A stretch of DNA of 64,000 nt, taken from Lepidodermella squamata. Its lineage: Eukaryota > Gastrotricha. A program made the position numbers and the translations under genes. Below the pieces are notes generated by a model. That model was not told the origin of the DNA, did not search any database, and was given only the letters and a program-made list of their open reading frames with translations. The stretch lies in NCBI GenBank assembly GCA_047495785.1, contig JBLDXI010000032.1, positions 682,001 through 746,000 on the forward strand, given 5' to 3'. The first letter of the stretch is position 1. Each line of letters opens with the position of its first letter. Shown here in pieces: positions 41,055 through 55,430 of this stretch.

Positions 41055-42342
41055 CGTTGCGTTTTATAAACAAAATTGACCTTTGTCATGCATAAACCGG
41101 ACTCAGACCCCAAAATCCGTCCGGTTTGGAGTAAAATGATATTATATGTAAAATCCACACTTTGGATCTAGCCACCCGAAAACGTTCGGTTTAGACAACT
41201 TTCACTTAACTGTAGTTGTCCGCTGTTCATGGAGACTCAAGCTTTAATGTTGAAAAAATTTAGGTGGCCAATTGATCGACCCATTGCCATCAAATGACCC
41301 ATGAGTAGAACTTCGATCGATCATTTGCTGCCTATATCATCCAGGCACCACAACAATAAGTGTGGGCATTGGGTGCGGTAAAGACTATCTGATCGAACGA
41401 GGGTCCTTATTTTTACCTAATCCCTGAGATTTGCCAAAAGGTATAAGTTGAAATCTACTGCTGATTCATAATTTACTTTCCAACTGTCGGGGATCTAATT
41501 CACAAATCTATAATTAATTAAAAAACTAATGCAAAAGCGTCGGTGGCAAAATGTTTATACAAAAAATTTCGATTACGAATTGACGCGTTGAATAATTCGA
41601 TAAACAAAAATAGCCGGTTTGCAAAACCGTCAGGAAGACATTGACGGTAGACCAGTTACATTATAAGGTGCATTCACTCTTGCGCGACATGTACGATGTA
41701 CGATATGTGTCACTCCGTCACATGCGACTGTCGCAGCTCTGTAGCATCAAATCCGCAGACAACAGCCGAGGGATAGTCACAAAACAAAGACACATTCAGC
41801 AAAACAAAAATGCAAATAACTGAGATTTCAACCAGAAAAATATATTTTCGACATCACCCTATGTACGTGTATTAATTGTTTTCACCCGGCCCGGCATAAC
41901 CTCGCAAAAATTGAGTGCGCGTACAACTTTATTAGCTGTATGCTGTATTTATCAAAAACCGATGACTTTCAAGAAATTTCGCTCGTCAAATCTTTCAAAT
42001 ATGTTAATGGCAACGACTTTTACAAGTTACATATAGATTAAAATACGCGTCCCGATCTTGAGCAATGACTATATGGGTAGCACTGCAAATCCAAATCATC
42101 TTCCCTCCTCTTACTTCTCCCAAAAAACGGTTTATAGCGCTATTTTTGGTGCGGTACTGGTAAAGTTTAATAAAAAACGCTGCGTTTGAAATGTATTTTA
42201 ATCGAGGGAATTCGGTAAAAGGCCTTATCACTTTTGGCGAATAGTAACTATTAGAAATTTACAAAAATTCAATCATATTTTCCTATGATAGATCTATTTT
42301 TCCTATCGATCAAGTTTTCGATTATGCCCATATGAAACAGTT

Positions 42343-43843
42343 CTATGATGTAGCTTCTTCTACAAGTCCACGAATTTGCATGCAGATTCCACGCAAAGAT
42401 GATTGATTTGAGTCTTCTTCGCCAAAAATTCCGAGTGGTAGGTCGTATCGCTCCGAGACAGAATAGGTTCCATGAATGTCAAGCTTAAGGAAGTACCAGC
42501 GAATACAATCAGTCAAAATTCCGAAAGAATGCGGATTGTCTAATTTTGAACCAGGACGCTTCACCGACATACGTTTCTAGAAAATAATACGATTGCTAAA
42601 ATAATAAACATCGCCTGAGATGCCACGCACGAGTTACCTTTGACAGACAGTCCATTGCTAGCAAAGCCTGCGGAACTACAGATTTAAAAATGTCCTCATT
42701 CGAAGCATCGACTGGCATCACATCGACAACTATCATTTCGGTTGGGCCGCAAGAGATTACGATGTCGGCATAACCATCAAGTTCACTGTCAACATCGCTG
42801 ATACTCACTTTCACGTTAAACTGAAGCTTATTATCCAGTCCATCTATTTAAGCAACTGTCTTATCAAACTTTACAAAAATCTTAATCAAGTTACTCAAAG
42901 CGCATGAAAAGAAGGGAATGCTGAGAAACAATCTCTTGGCTTCGGAATCGTCCAAATAAATCGGCATTCGCTCTATAGAGTACTATAAACAGAGAAACAT
43001 TGGAGTGATAGGTATCCAATAAGCTTCAACAAACATGTAGAATTTCGCAGAAGTAACCAAACGACTTGTTTGAAATTGCCGATTCTTTAGGCACGAAAAT
43101 TTTATGTCTAAACCACACTAGATGTATTAAATGTGAAAACGGAAGTCGAAATGGCTCACGATTTCCGATAGATGCCTTGGAGAAATTTCTCGTTGCCACA
43201 CAGCATCGAAAAGGACTTGTCCAATTTTTTTGATGCTAGCATTTCCGCAACAGCCCTCAAACGTTTGCTAATCATGTCGCATTTAGGCTTCAAAGGGAGC
43301 TCCGCTGAAAAGATATTTTAGAATATTATGCACAGCTTAAGGAATTTTTGGTTCATTCTTACCAGTTAATTTATCGTTAACTGAAAAAAAAACAAAAAGC
43401 GATCATTCCGTGCGAAGCATCAAATAAATATTAAAAATACCTTGCTGTTCCAGATCGCGAATTTTAGGTAAGTAACGGGCTTTTACTGATTCAATTTCCC
43501 TTGCAGCCTGATCGACCAAACCCATCAAACTACGACGATGCTTTACAGCAGCATCAATTTTCCATTCCAAGATCTCCTTCTGATGAGAATCAGTAGTATC
43601 CGCCAATTGTTGGCTCAATGAATCAATTTTCTCGATGCACGCCATGAGCTCAGTTGTCAGTTGATTTTCCTTCGCAAGCAACGGCGCAAGTTCAGCATGC
43701 AGCTTATCTTTCAGGTCCTCAATTTCTTCAGTGGTCGGTGTAGCTCTGCATTGAGGCGATTCCTCTATGGATTCTGTCGTATTGGCGCTTCTTGAACGTT
43801 TCTCGAACGGTTCTGAATCCTTTTTATTTGACAACGATGTCAT
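42343..43843 (-). CDS. Coiled-coil protein with possible degenerate REase-like fold (paralog 2, 6 exons)
   Basis: The exons are complement(43441-43843, 43160-43304, 43035-43107, 42895-42982, 42638-42843, 42343-42576). The last four exon lengths equal those of paralog 1 (73, 88, 206, 234), all phases match, and the product is 382 aa. The N-terminal KRSRSAN stretch and a Glu-rich coiled coil are followed by FVPKESAISNKSFGYF, IYLDDSEAKRL, GYADIVISCGPTEMIVVDVM, PQALLAMDCLSK and HSFGILTDCIRWYFLKL. The two intact copies differ at many residues but keep this C-terminal core, so it is probably under selection. The REase relationship is inference. Confidence 0.7.
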
Positions 43844-44082
43844 AACCTTGCTAACAACGACCTACACATGAAGCAAAAGAAAAGGTGAAAATGAACATAA
43901 ATTGTTCTATGTATCTCATATCTTATATCGTAATATATCGCAGTTTGACTTCCTAGGGAGATCCGCAGAAAATATATTAAAAAACACAATAAGAGTTAGG
44001 GTTAATTCGTACAGCGTTAATTGAACGAAAATCAAAAAAATATCTATTCTGTGCGCAATAAAGCATCAAATAAATATTGAAA

Positions 44083-44475
44083 TTAACTAGTTGCTCCAAT
44101 TCGCGAATTTCCGCCAGGTAAACTTACTCTAGCAATTCGGCTTCCAGCCAGATCGGCCAAACCCATCAAATTATTATAATGCCTTTCATTTGCATCAATT
44201 TGCCGTTGCAATATCTCCTTCTGATGAGAATCAGTAGTATCCGCCAATTTTCGGCTTAATAAACCAAGGTTTTGTGTGCATGCCATAAGCTCAGCCGTCA
44301 GTTGATTTTCCTTTTCAAGCAACGGCATAAGTTCGGCAGCCAACTTATCCTGCGGGATTCCGATTTCTTCCGGATTCCGAGAAGCTCTTTGCGAAGGCTT
44401 TTCTTTGCTGGTTTCTGTCATATCGTCGCTTCTTGAACGTTTCCCATATGGTTCTGAATTCTTATCATTGGCCAT
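44083..44475 (-). pseudogene. Paralog 3 of the same family, first exon only
   Basis: MANDKNSEPYGKRSRSDDM and the coiled-coil exon are present (KENQLTAELMACTQNLGLLS), but no later exons follow before paralog 2 starts 240 bp away. It ends after a changed tail (SLPGGNSRIGATS). It could be a partial tandem duplication or an alternative first exon for paralog 2. Confidence 0.6.
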
Positions 44476-44689
44476 AATAACTTGCTAAAACAACGAACTG
44501 AACAAAAAGCACAAGGAAAGGAAACATGAGCAAAAATTGATTACAGCATACTATGACCGCTACGTTTTTGTCTTTGGAGACAGCGGTAATCCATCTACCG
44601 TAGTTACCGATATATAAGCCCCCTCGTTTAGAAACCTAGGTACCGTATATTCCGTAATAGCTTCATATACCCGTTATTACCGCCCGTCC

Positions 44690-46100
44690 CGTTTACAACC
44701 CCCCTTTTCAAGGCCTTTGAAAATATAAAGCCTCTTACTCGCAATAGCTACCCGCGATCTAAATTTTAAATCAAACTTTGAAAATCGCATTTAAAAATAA
44801 TTGCGCATACTCTTTTGAAATTCCATTTCTGAAGCGTTTGATAGGCATGTTTGATAGAAAATTGGGAAACATAGCTGAGTGAGAGAATTTAAGCAACGAA
44901 AATTTTAAATGTTTAAAAATTTGCATAAAATGGCTGAGAACTCGCTATCGAACGATGAAGTTCTCGATTTTGATGAAGAGTTGTTGACTTTAGTTTAAAA
45001 ATTATCAATTTATTCTAATTTTACTCAATTTTAACGCTTGAAAACTTGCTTTGAAATAATAAAGTCGCATGCTCGCAATTGTAACACGTCCCGTTTACAA
45101 CCCCCCTTTTTCGAAGCTTTGAAAACACAATGTCCCCTGAAGCTAATACGGAAAATACGGTAAATTTAAATTCGTCGATGCAGTCCAATCTCAAATAGTA
45201 GCCTGGGCTAATATTACACGTGCGAAACGCTGAGCCTAAAACAGTAGTTAAAATCCGAAAATATCTGAAGATATTTAATAATCTGCGATTTAGGATGATT
45301 CAAGTTGAAGCGTTCCTTACAATTATTTATCGTCAGCTATTACATGACCTAGCCAATAGATAACAATGAAAAATTTGACGAGTTTTGAGATTGAAAGGCG
45401 GAAAAGAAAGTCAGGTCTTCGTTGCATTAGCCTATCTCGAATGGAAGCCTACTTTTCCCTATTTTTCGAGCTATCAGTTTTGTATAAGCCCGGGTTAGGC
45501 AACTACAGTATCCAGCAGAGCTTCGATGCCGCTGACGGTATTATGGAACTTGCGAAAACCGGAATGTCTCGGCGAAAGAAGCTTACGAATGTTTAGGTGG
45601 GTTGTAAGGTCAGCTTAGTTTTTCGGGTTTTCGGAGGATCCGATAGATGGCAATAGTGTGTTTAATTAGCTAGCAGCTCAAAGCCGGAAGCTGAGGTGAT
45701 GAGCTCGACGACGACGAAGAATTCTGCCAAATGTAAACCGCAAAAATGCCAACAAACTGTTGCGGTGAGTTCAAAGTTCAAAAAGTTCAAACGAGAAAAT
45801 ATGTAAATAAAATAAAGAATGATGGTGGCGTAATCGACTTGCAAAATAGTCATAGTTTTTTCGGCATAGTTCAATGCATATAAAATATGTTTATTAATTT
45901 ATTCCAGTTTTGTTGATTTCGCCAGCCTTGACACTAGGGAGCGCGCCCAAAACGCACATTATAGCGCTGGCGAGTTGGACTCGACGACTAGGTCCAGTGG
46001 CTTGACGATTATGCCTGCAATGCCTGCATCTTTCAATTGGCTTGGGGTTTACGTACCACTTCATCAATTTTTCATTTTCCTTCGATTTGTAGGGCTTTAG
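44690..46100. other. No gene recognised before RIO2
   Basis: It holds the duplicated upstream segment of the REase-like family (45015-45162) and a 76-codon frame (45366-45596) without any domain. Close upstream of RIO2, TTTTCCTTCGATTTGTAG (ending 46091) is a good 3-prime splice or trans-splice acceptor 22 bp before the ATG. Confidence 0.4.
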
Positions 46101-46113
46101 CTGCTGAATTACA

Positions 46114-47521
<1,408 letters not shown>

Positions 47522-47596
47522 TAGCTTTAAATTGAAATTTGTTGAGGTTGCATGCTATTGATATTCATGTTTTTCATTTTGTTAGTGTTTTTTGAA

Positions 47597-50500
47597 ATGT
47601 TTGGTCGGAAAAAGGAGAAACCGCCTCAGAATGGCGAATCTGATTCTGGGGCGATCATTCAAGGCTTCGTCTGTCCCATGTGCCTTTCAAATTTCGGAAC
47701 TTCCAGTGATTTAGAGGTAAAAAATTGCAAAATTAGAGTGATTTCCTCAGATTATCGTATATTTCAGGTTCATTTTCAATTGAAGCATGATCAGCCTCAA
47801 ATTCAAGATGACGAATTGATGTTGATGAGACAGCAGCTATCGGCATCTGAACAAACCAGAGATTTGAGTAAGCTCGACAATTTCTTCAAGGTTGATGATT
47901 TTAAAGGATGGTTTCTAGTGCAACGTGAAATCGCGAGACATTTAGAATCGATTCACTCGTTGGAGGGTGCTGTTGCTTCCTTAACATCGGGTCGAAATGA
48001 AGTCGAGGTCAACCTTCAGAAAGCGGTTAGTTGTTATAGATGCGTGAAAAACTGATCTAAATATAATCAATTTTAGTTGATTGAGCTGTCAGAACTACGT
48101 CAGAGCATGGACGCTGAGAAAAGGGCGCACCTAGAAGCAATGGAGAAAAATGATATATTAGAGCGCCACCTCAAAGAATTATCAGAAAAATTATCTTTAA
48201 GGTAAATTCACACTTGAAAATGGTCAATTTCCTTATTAATTATTTAATTATTTTTAGACCTGATGAATCTTTGCTCGAAGAGTTGAGAGCAAGATGCGAA
48301 GCTGCCGAAAAGGCTGCTGCCACTGCAAAATCTTTCGCTGAAAATTCAGCTTCAGAACAGTCCGCTGAAATTACGAAACTAAACGAAAATTTAACGAGGT
48401 TAGATTTATAGCCGTATTTTTTCAAATTTCTCATTTTTGTTCCTTCTAACAGTGTCAAAAAGTCCTATCACGATTTTATGAATAGCCTCGGCCACCTGTT
48501 GAATAATATCGAAGCTTTCGAGAATAATTCAGCTAATCATGATTTCAGCGATTTGAACTCGGAATGCGTTCCATTAATGAGGGCGTTATCAAAAGAAATG
48601 CGGCACCATTTTGAGGAAAAAGAACGGCTGAGGACAGCGATTCGAGACCACGAAGAAATGCGGAATAGATTCGTTGAAGAGAAGTCGAAACTCGAACAGC
48701 AGCTGCACAGTTTAGAGAAAATTCAGGCTGGAACTCGCGGCAAACTGGTTGTCTTGTCGCGATTTGTTAACGCCGATGGTTCTGAGACTTCGAGTGATAA
48801 TCTAGACGACGTCGGTCTCATTGACGCTATTCATCAGTCATTTGTATCGCTGAATACACGGAATTCCCAATTACAGTCTGAAATCGAAAGAAATGTATGG
48901 AAAAATACAGATTTTATTGCAATTGTAAATCAATATTCGGTAAATCTTAGATTTCCGATGAAGATTTCTTGAAGCGGATGAAACAAGACCATGAAGCGGC
49001 GATTGGGGTGAAAAATTCGGAGCTTACCGCTTTGCATTCCGAGCTAACTGCTGTTAAAAAGCGACTCGCTGATTTAGAACCAGACGCTGCTGAAGCGAAA
49101 TCTAAGCTTTCAACGTTGCAGAATGAATTTACAGCCCTAAATAACGAGGTAAAATTGCTGAAATTTCAAGTGAATTAGGGCAAGACGTGTTTTTTCGCTA
49201 TTAGAAATCTGGTCTTCAAGCGACTTTATCCGGTCAAGATTCGCTGATTCGATTTGCTTTTGAGCATTTCAACGACGGCAGTTATCTATTACCGGCTATT
49301 GGTGTCTATCCCTCGATTAGTGAAAACGATTTCAAGCAGTATTTCAACCAATTTGTTAACGAAAAAGTAAGTAATAACTTGGCTTTGAACTTTGCCAATT
49401 TTAATTGAACACTGGGTTAATAAATTTATTGAGCTTGGAATCTTCCAATTCGGGCATTTTTAAGCTGGAAATGTAATGAAAAACTACTAAAAAAATTTAG
49501 TTTGGCCAAACCCGAGTTTAGATTTGATAGCGATTTTTGTTATTTTAAGCTGGCAATTATTGATTTGTATTTTCTCAAGGAATCACTACGCACCGAATGC
49601 AATGTTCTCAAGAGCAGTTTAGAATCAAAAGAGAAGCACCTCACATCAGTCGAACAGGTTCGTGGACTAGTTTTCTTGTATTCTGTTTTCTAAACGAGTC
49701 TCCTTTCAGCAAAAATCGGCTCTCGATTCTGAAATTGTGTCGAAAAATGAGGTAATTAGCCGATTGGAAGCTGAGCTAAAACAACGGCAAGAAGAAGTTG
49801 CAACTCGTGACCGGTCTTATTCAACCCTCGAAGAAGCGATGAAGTCAGCCGAAAGTCAATTGGAAGCCCTACGCAAGACTTACGATTCTCAAATTCAAAC
49901 TATCGAAGCTCTCGAAGCTGAGAAAAATTCCCAATCGGCTAAAATCGCCGTTTTGGAAGCTCAGCTATTAGAGGTTGGAGATTAGAAAAATTATTTAAAA
50001 AAATATTAAATTGTTTCCTTATTAGATGGATCAAAAATTCAACGAATTGAAAGCCTCTAGTGAGTCAAAGGATGGCCAAATTTCAGAATTGACTGCTAAA
50101 CTCGAAGAATCGTTAACCGAAAAGCAAAAAATTGATGCTAAACTATCGGAAGCGACTCGCGAACACGGCGAGGTCGTTCAAAAACTGCGTGAAGTCGAGC
50201 AGAAAATGGACCAAATCGACGCCAAACGATTCAAATACGAAAAAGAGTTGCAAGTTGCGACTGGTGAGCTGAAAAACACGCGGGACGAACTCGCTGCGAG
50301 TGATAAAAAAGTCGATGAACTTGAGCAATTGGTTGTGAGCACCACTGAGCAAAAACTCGCGGCTCAGGACGTGTTGGAGAAATTACAGGCCGATTTTTCG
50401 AAAATTTCCACGGAATTATCGATGGCGAAATCTTCGCTTGAAAGCTTCCAGTTGTTACTTAACAAGGAGAAATTGCTGGTTTCAGAGAAAACCGCTGAAT

Positions 50501-51126
50501 GTCGAGTTTCGGAGGAAAATCGGCTGAAATTAGAGGCGGCTAACAAGTCCTTATCAGCGCAACTTGACGAGTCGTCGCAGGAATTGGCGAAAACTCGGCA
50601 GAAAAACGAGCAGTTAGAGCAGGCTGTTGGTAATTTGAAGAACGAATTAGCGACCGAATCGAGCCGGCTGAAAGGCGAGGCGGAGAAATTGGTCGAAGCC
50701 CGCGAGTCCGCCTTAAAATTCCAATTCTCGGGCGTTGAGGCGAAATTGAAGGCGGAAGTTGCGACGCTACTGTCGCGCCTCGAACAGAGCCAGAACGAGA
50801 GTCAGGATTTGGAGGATGAGTTGAATCAAATGCAGCGACGCGTGTCGGAGTTGCAGCTAGGGCTGCAAGAGCTCGGCCGCGAGCAGCAGAATTTGCAGAT
50901 CAAAAATACGAAAATCAAAGAGCACAGGTGGCAGGATGACGCCGAGGCGACGGCGTGTTCCAAGTGCGACCAGTCGTTTAGTCTGACTGTTCGGCGGCAT
51001 CACTGCCGGCGGTGCGGTCTCGTGTTCTGCCATTCGTGCTCGTCGCGGAATGCGCTGGTGGGCGGAGCTAGCCGCAAGCCGGTCCGTGTTTGCGATGCTT
51101 GTTACAAGGAACTGAACGATTCTTGA
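47597..51126 (+). CDS. EEA1: EEA1-like endosomal tether: C2H2 finger, long coiled coil, FYVE domain (10 exons)
   Basis: The exons are 47597-47716, 47768-48025, 48077-48201, 48258-48398, 48453-48894, 48951-49148, 49205-49366, 49580-49657, 49710-49973 and 50026-51126. All are GT-AG with consistent phases, and the product is 962 aa. The N-terminus has a C2H2 finger (GFVCPMCLSNFG...HFQLKH), as in EEA1. About 800 residues of coiled coil follow. The C-terminus is a FYVE domain with RRHHCRRCG, eight metal-binding Cys/His, and PVRVCDACYKEL. EEA1 links Rab5 and PI3P on early endosomes for tethering and fusion. At 962 aa it is shorter than vertebrate EEA1 (about 1,400). The ATG follows an acceptor-like TTTCATTTTGTTAG. 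Confidence 0.93.
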
Positions 51127-51604
51127 TTAAACTATTTTTTGTGTGTCAATTTTTTTCCGCTGCGTCCAAATAATTTGGTTGTACTACAAATATAATAAAC
51201 TGATTGAAATGGCGACCTGCTTTTATGATATATTATGTGTATTATTATGAGATAACGAAAATTTAAAGTGCTGTTTCATTTTTTGCTCATATTGTTTTAT
51301 TATGAAAAAGATGAATTTTTGTCGAACAAATTGAAACCTCCTCGCCTTATTATTACTACCGCACTGTTGTTTTGGAATAATGGCATGATAATTTATCGCA
51401 CGCATAGTTTTCATGATGATGAAAAGACCAATAAAAACGGCTGATTTTCATTTTTCCGATCCATTAAGGCGAAAAAATATATGTGGGACCTGAAGCGTTC
51501 GTGAAATTCTGAGACGGTAAGAACGGTAATCATAAATTGTGAGAATGGGCTCGATTCGGCTGAGGATGTGCAGCAGAAGATCATTACAGTAAACACCGCT
51601 TATA
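51127..51604. other. 3-prime flank of the EEA1-like gene, no gene seen
   Basis: AATATAATAAAC near 51188 may serve as polyadenylation signal. The rest is AT-rich with only short frames. Confidence 0.35.
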
Positions 51605-51783
51605 CAGGGTGGCCAAAAAATTCCGCAGAGCGGGAATGCGCTGCGCATCATTTAATGAGGAGTTTCAAGAAATTGAGGAGTTCCATTGGCAAAAGAATGC
51701 TTGAAATTCTTCAACTTCTTAAAACTCCTCATTAAATTGATGCGCAGCGAATTCCCGCTTTGCGGAATTTTTTGGCCACCCTG
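51605..51783. mobile_element. Tc1/mariner-type MITE with TA duplication
   Basis: CAGGGTGGCCAAAAAATTCC at the left is repeated inverted at the right (GGAATTTTTTGGCCACCCTG), extended through GCGGGAAT and TGCGC. TA stands at 51603-51604 and 51784-51785. It is 179 bp and non-coding. Confidence 0.92.
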
Positions 51784-51789
51784 TAGTGA

Positions 51790-53440
51790 ACATTCGTTAT
51801 GGAGCCTATAACGGACGAAGCCAATGGCATGGGGCTCAAAAAGACCCAGATATATCTATTTTTATTAATGAAGAATTTTCGGCCGGTCAGAGTTGTTAAA
51901 AACATAGCCTAGATCGTTCACTAATACTTTGAAGACATTAGGATCAATAGTGTTCGGGAAGACATCTTCCATTTCGTTCCATTTCTGGATGATAGCCGTC
52001 ATGCGCGCGAAAGGGACAATTGCTCCCTTGAGAAAATGATTATTGCTATCGGTACTAATAGTGGACGTCACATATAATGAACTTTGGCTATAGTGAACGG
52101 AATTTCAGGGCGCGTTCCTATTTATTTGGCACGCTCGAGTTTTCCACGGCCGAACGATCAGTATAGTAATTGTTCATTTTAAAGTTTTCTGCTATTTTCC
52201 TAATTAATCTAACTTCGACCTCTTCGTCATCATCAGAAGAGAAGAGACTACACAAGCGCAGCTACTTTTCTTGAATTTCAATATTTTGGAGAAAATGTGC
52301 AATTTTGCCTCAGATTCATCCTGATTTCGGATTATAGAAATTGCATATTGCAAATTTCAAATTTAAATTCCCTTGTAATTTTCTACTCGTAGGACTTATC
52401 ATCCGTTGGAAAATCCTTGCGGTATAATTTCCGGAATAAAGATTCCTCCAAGTACGCCGGACAGAGTAGTACTATTCCTCCAAGAACTTAGTGATCATGT
52501 CACTACTATGCGTGCGACCCTTTACCCCAGTAGGTGTGCAACGTGGTAGCGTCAAAGACTGTGTAATCGGTAAATATGGGAACTGCGCGCTAAAGACAAT
52601 CGACTTTCAACGTACGTGTGCGCATAAGCTTATGTTCCACGGCGTACGGTCGGAGGAAAACGTTAGCGGTGATATTGTTGCAAATAATTGCGTTCCGGAA
52701 AATTCCACGCTAAACAACATTGCTCAGATTTGTGTGTCAAGTTTTTAAATCAGGGTCGTGATCGAAAGAAAATTGCAAACTTTGAGGTTGGAAAACATTG
52801 CAGGGATGATCCTGGCAAGCCAATTTTTCTACCAGAGGTAGCTCTTTAGGTGTGGCTAACCCTAGGTAAAATTTGGCTCCTATCGGGTGGTTCATTGCTG
52901 CGTAATGTAACAACAATTGCAAATTATGTACACTTTTCCTTCCATCTCAGCCCTGAAAGAGTTTCATTCTCTAACTGCTCTGTTCTCTATGAGGTGACAT
53001 GCAGTAGTAGCTAAACCGAAATAGTGAAGCAATAATATCGTAGCACGAATATCCAATCTGTTTCTTCATCATTCTGTTGTTGATGTAATCAGCTAGTATT
53101 TCATTCCTTCAGCCAGTTTTTCGCCCGAAAAACGACCCCAGCACCTATCTTTTTTGGCCTGGGTCGTTTTTTCGGTCGCTTTTTTTAAGCCGTGCGCCCG
53201 TGGCGGCCAATTTTTTTGATTTCATGGCGATGCTTGTATAATTGACCTCCTTCTCGTGTCAAGTTTTTAAATTTGGCAGGCTGCAAATTGTTGGGAGTAA
53301 AGAAACGCAACCATCACATATAATGAGTCGGCTATTTTTTACGGGGTACGGCGTTACCATGAGAGCGCTGATGTGAATATGAGAACATGAGCACGCTAAT
53401 TCTCACCTTGATGGGAAATTGCCCTAGAAGTGGAAGCTTT
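51790..53440. other. Intergenic stretch with two small unassigned frames
   Basis: A minus-strand 68-codon frame (51865-52071; KWNEMEDVFPNTIDPNVFKV) and a plus-strand 85-codon frame (52491-52748) with several cysteines have no recognised domain. Either could be a single exon of a small gene. Both are unsupported by splice or promoter signals. Confidence 0.25.
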
Positions 53441-53447
53441 CTGATAA

Positions 53448-55430
53448 TTGGACAGAAAACTGTTGCAGAAAATGGCTTTTGTTGGAAGCTTTCTTATATT
53501 ACTAACCTACTTTAACGTTGCGGTTGCTCAAACTCCGGAGTTTGTATTGGTGAATACATTAGCTGGGCCTATTCGAGGTCGATTGATTCGAGCTGGTGAA
53601 CAGCTTGTTTATGAGTTCACAGGAATTCCGTTTGCTGAGGCGCCAGTCGGAAAACTTCGATTTGCCAAACCAGTCCCTAAAACACCATGGACTTCAGTTT
53701 TTGACGCCACAAAACCAGCAACCACATGCACTCAAGACTTGGGCGGCAATTTCTTATTGAATTTCACGCGAGACACCATCCCAGCCGGTTCAGCAGTCGG
53801 CGAAGACTGCCTTCAACTTAACATTTGGGTACCAAAAAATACGCTGGATGGTGTGATTAAAGGCCGAGCAGCCTGGAAGACCATCCCAGTTTATACTTTC
53901 ATCTACGGAGGCGGCTTTATTTCAGGTTCCAGCATGACTTATATCTACAACGGAACTATTTTTAGCGCGCTTGGCAATGTCGTAGTAGTCACGTTCAATT
54001 ACCGTGTCGGAACTCTCGGCTTCTCGTATTTCGGCAAGAATGACCTCGGCGCTGTAGCTAATGCCGGGCTGTGGGATGCCACGGAAGCTTTAACATGGCT
54101 TCAAAACAACATCGCCAGTTTTGGCGGGGATAAGAACCGTGTAACCGTTGGTGGGGAAAGTGCTGGTTCTGCCGCAGTGTCCTACCTACTTATATCACCC
54201 TACAGTCGAAATTTATTCCACAGAGCGATTCTACAGTCTGGCAGTGCTCTAGCAGAGTGGGCCCAGCATTCGCCTAGAACTACTAAACTCCTAATGGAAC
54301 AAGTTTATAGATCAATTTCTCCGAAATGTGGCATTTCAATGTCACAAAACGTTTCCGCTATGATTTTGTGCTTCAGATCTGTCGATGCTATGGACATTGC
54401 CCGGGCTGATTCGTACCCGCTTTCGCAAGCAACCGGTGTTGGCAGTGGGCCAATTGTTGACGGGGATTTCGTGCCGAGAAATCCTCGTGACATGTTGCTT
54501 TCCGGGGATTTTGCGAAAGTGCCACTAATTATTGGTGCTAACAAAGACGAAGGGGCTTTGTTCATCGTGCAAAGCCCAGTCGCTGAAGCTTTAATGCCAT
54601 TAATTCCCCAAGAACTGAATGTAACTAATTACGAAGATCTTTTGAGAAGTGGATATCGACTTATGATGGGTTCGCCCGATCCGCAACTGGACAATCTGCA
54701 GCTTGAAGCTATGAAGCTTCATTATTGGCCGAGGAGTGACGGCATACCGCAAGGACGTGAGATCATTGCAGCCGTCATTCAGACAATTGGCGACTACGCT
54801 TTTTCTTGCCCTACCTTCGAATGGGCGAAAATCGTGGCTAGCCACAAAGTCCCCGTTTATACTTATCATTTTACTCACAGAGGATCATTGGTGCGTTATT
54901 TATTGTTTACGACCAGATTCGTTTTCAAATTTCAATATAGGCACAAGTACCCGAATGGATGGGTGTTCTTCATGGCGATGAGATGGCCTTTTTGTGGGTC
55001 GTACAAATAGACGCCGATTTCGGTTATGCCGAGGATGAAAAGACCTTTTCGAAGATGCTGCGTCAATACTGGTCGAATTTCATGATAACCGGGTATTTTA
55101 CTCATTAATTCGACTGTTTCGCTGATTTATAACGCTAAAATTCGCTGATGTAAGAGACCCTAATGGCAGCAAAGGCTCCGTGCTGCGAGAATGGCCGACT
55201 TTCAACGGCGACGAATGCCCCCATCGGTACTTCGAGCTCAGCAACTCGACAATTGTCTACGGCGAAAAAGAAGATTTCATCTGCGAATTGAAGCTTCGGC
55301 AGTGTCAAGTAAATTTTAATCTCTATCCTTCTAATTCAAAAGTCTATTTACTTTCTCAACACAGTTTTGGACTGATTACTGGCCAAAACTTGAAGCAGCT
55401 TTGGTATCGAGAGATTCCAATCTAAATTGA
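53448..55430 (+). CDS. Type-B carboxylesterase / cholinesterase-like, secreted (4 exons)
   Basis: The exons are 53448-54890, 54941-55092, 55155-55308 and 55365-55430, with a product of 604 aa. A signal peptide is visible (AFVGSFLILLTYFNVAVAQ). Family blocks in order: YEFTGIPFAEAPVGKLRF, EDCLQLNIWVP, an oxyanion-hole YGGGF near 153-157, NYRVGTLGF, and the nucleophile elbow GGESAGS with Ser238. The acid is probably Glu368 in ANKDEG, and the catalytic His492 is in GVLHGDE, encoded by exon 2. Exon 4 restores the CQFWTDYWPKLEA tail seen in the family. The triad is complete, so an active esterase is likely. The substrate (acetylcholine or other ester) cannot be decided. Reading through intron 1 would lose His492. 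Confidence 0.92.

Noticed and set aside
50143-50546. Minus-strand frames within the EEA1-like last exon
   Set aside because: They are shadows of a long coiled-coil exon.
54871-55010. Esterase read through to a stop at 55010
   Set aside because: It would lose the catalytic His region; a GT-AG intron (54891-54940) restores GVLHGDE in frame.
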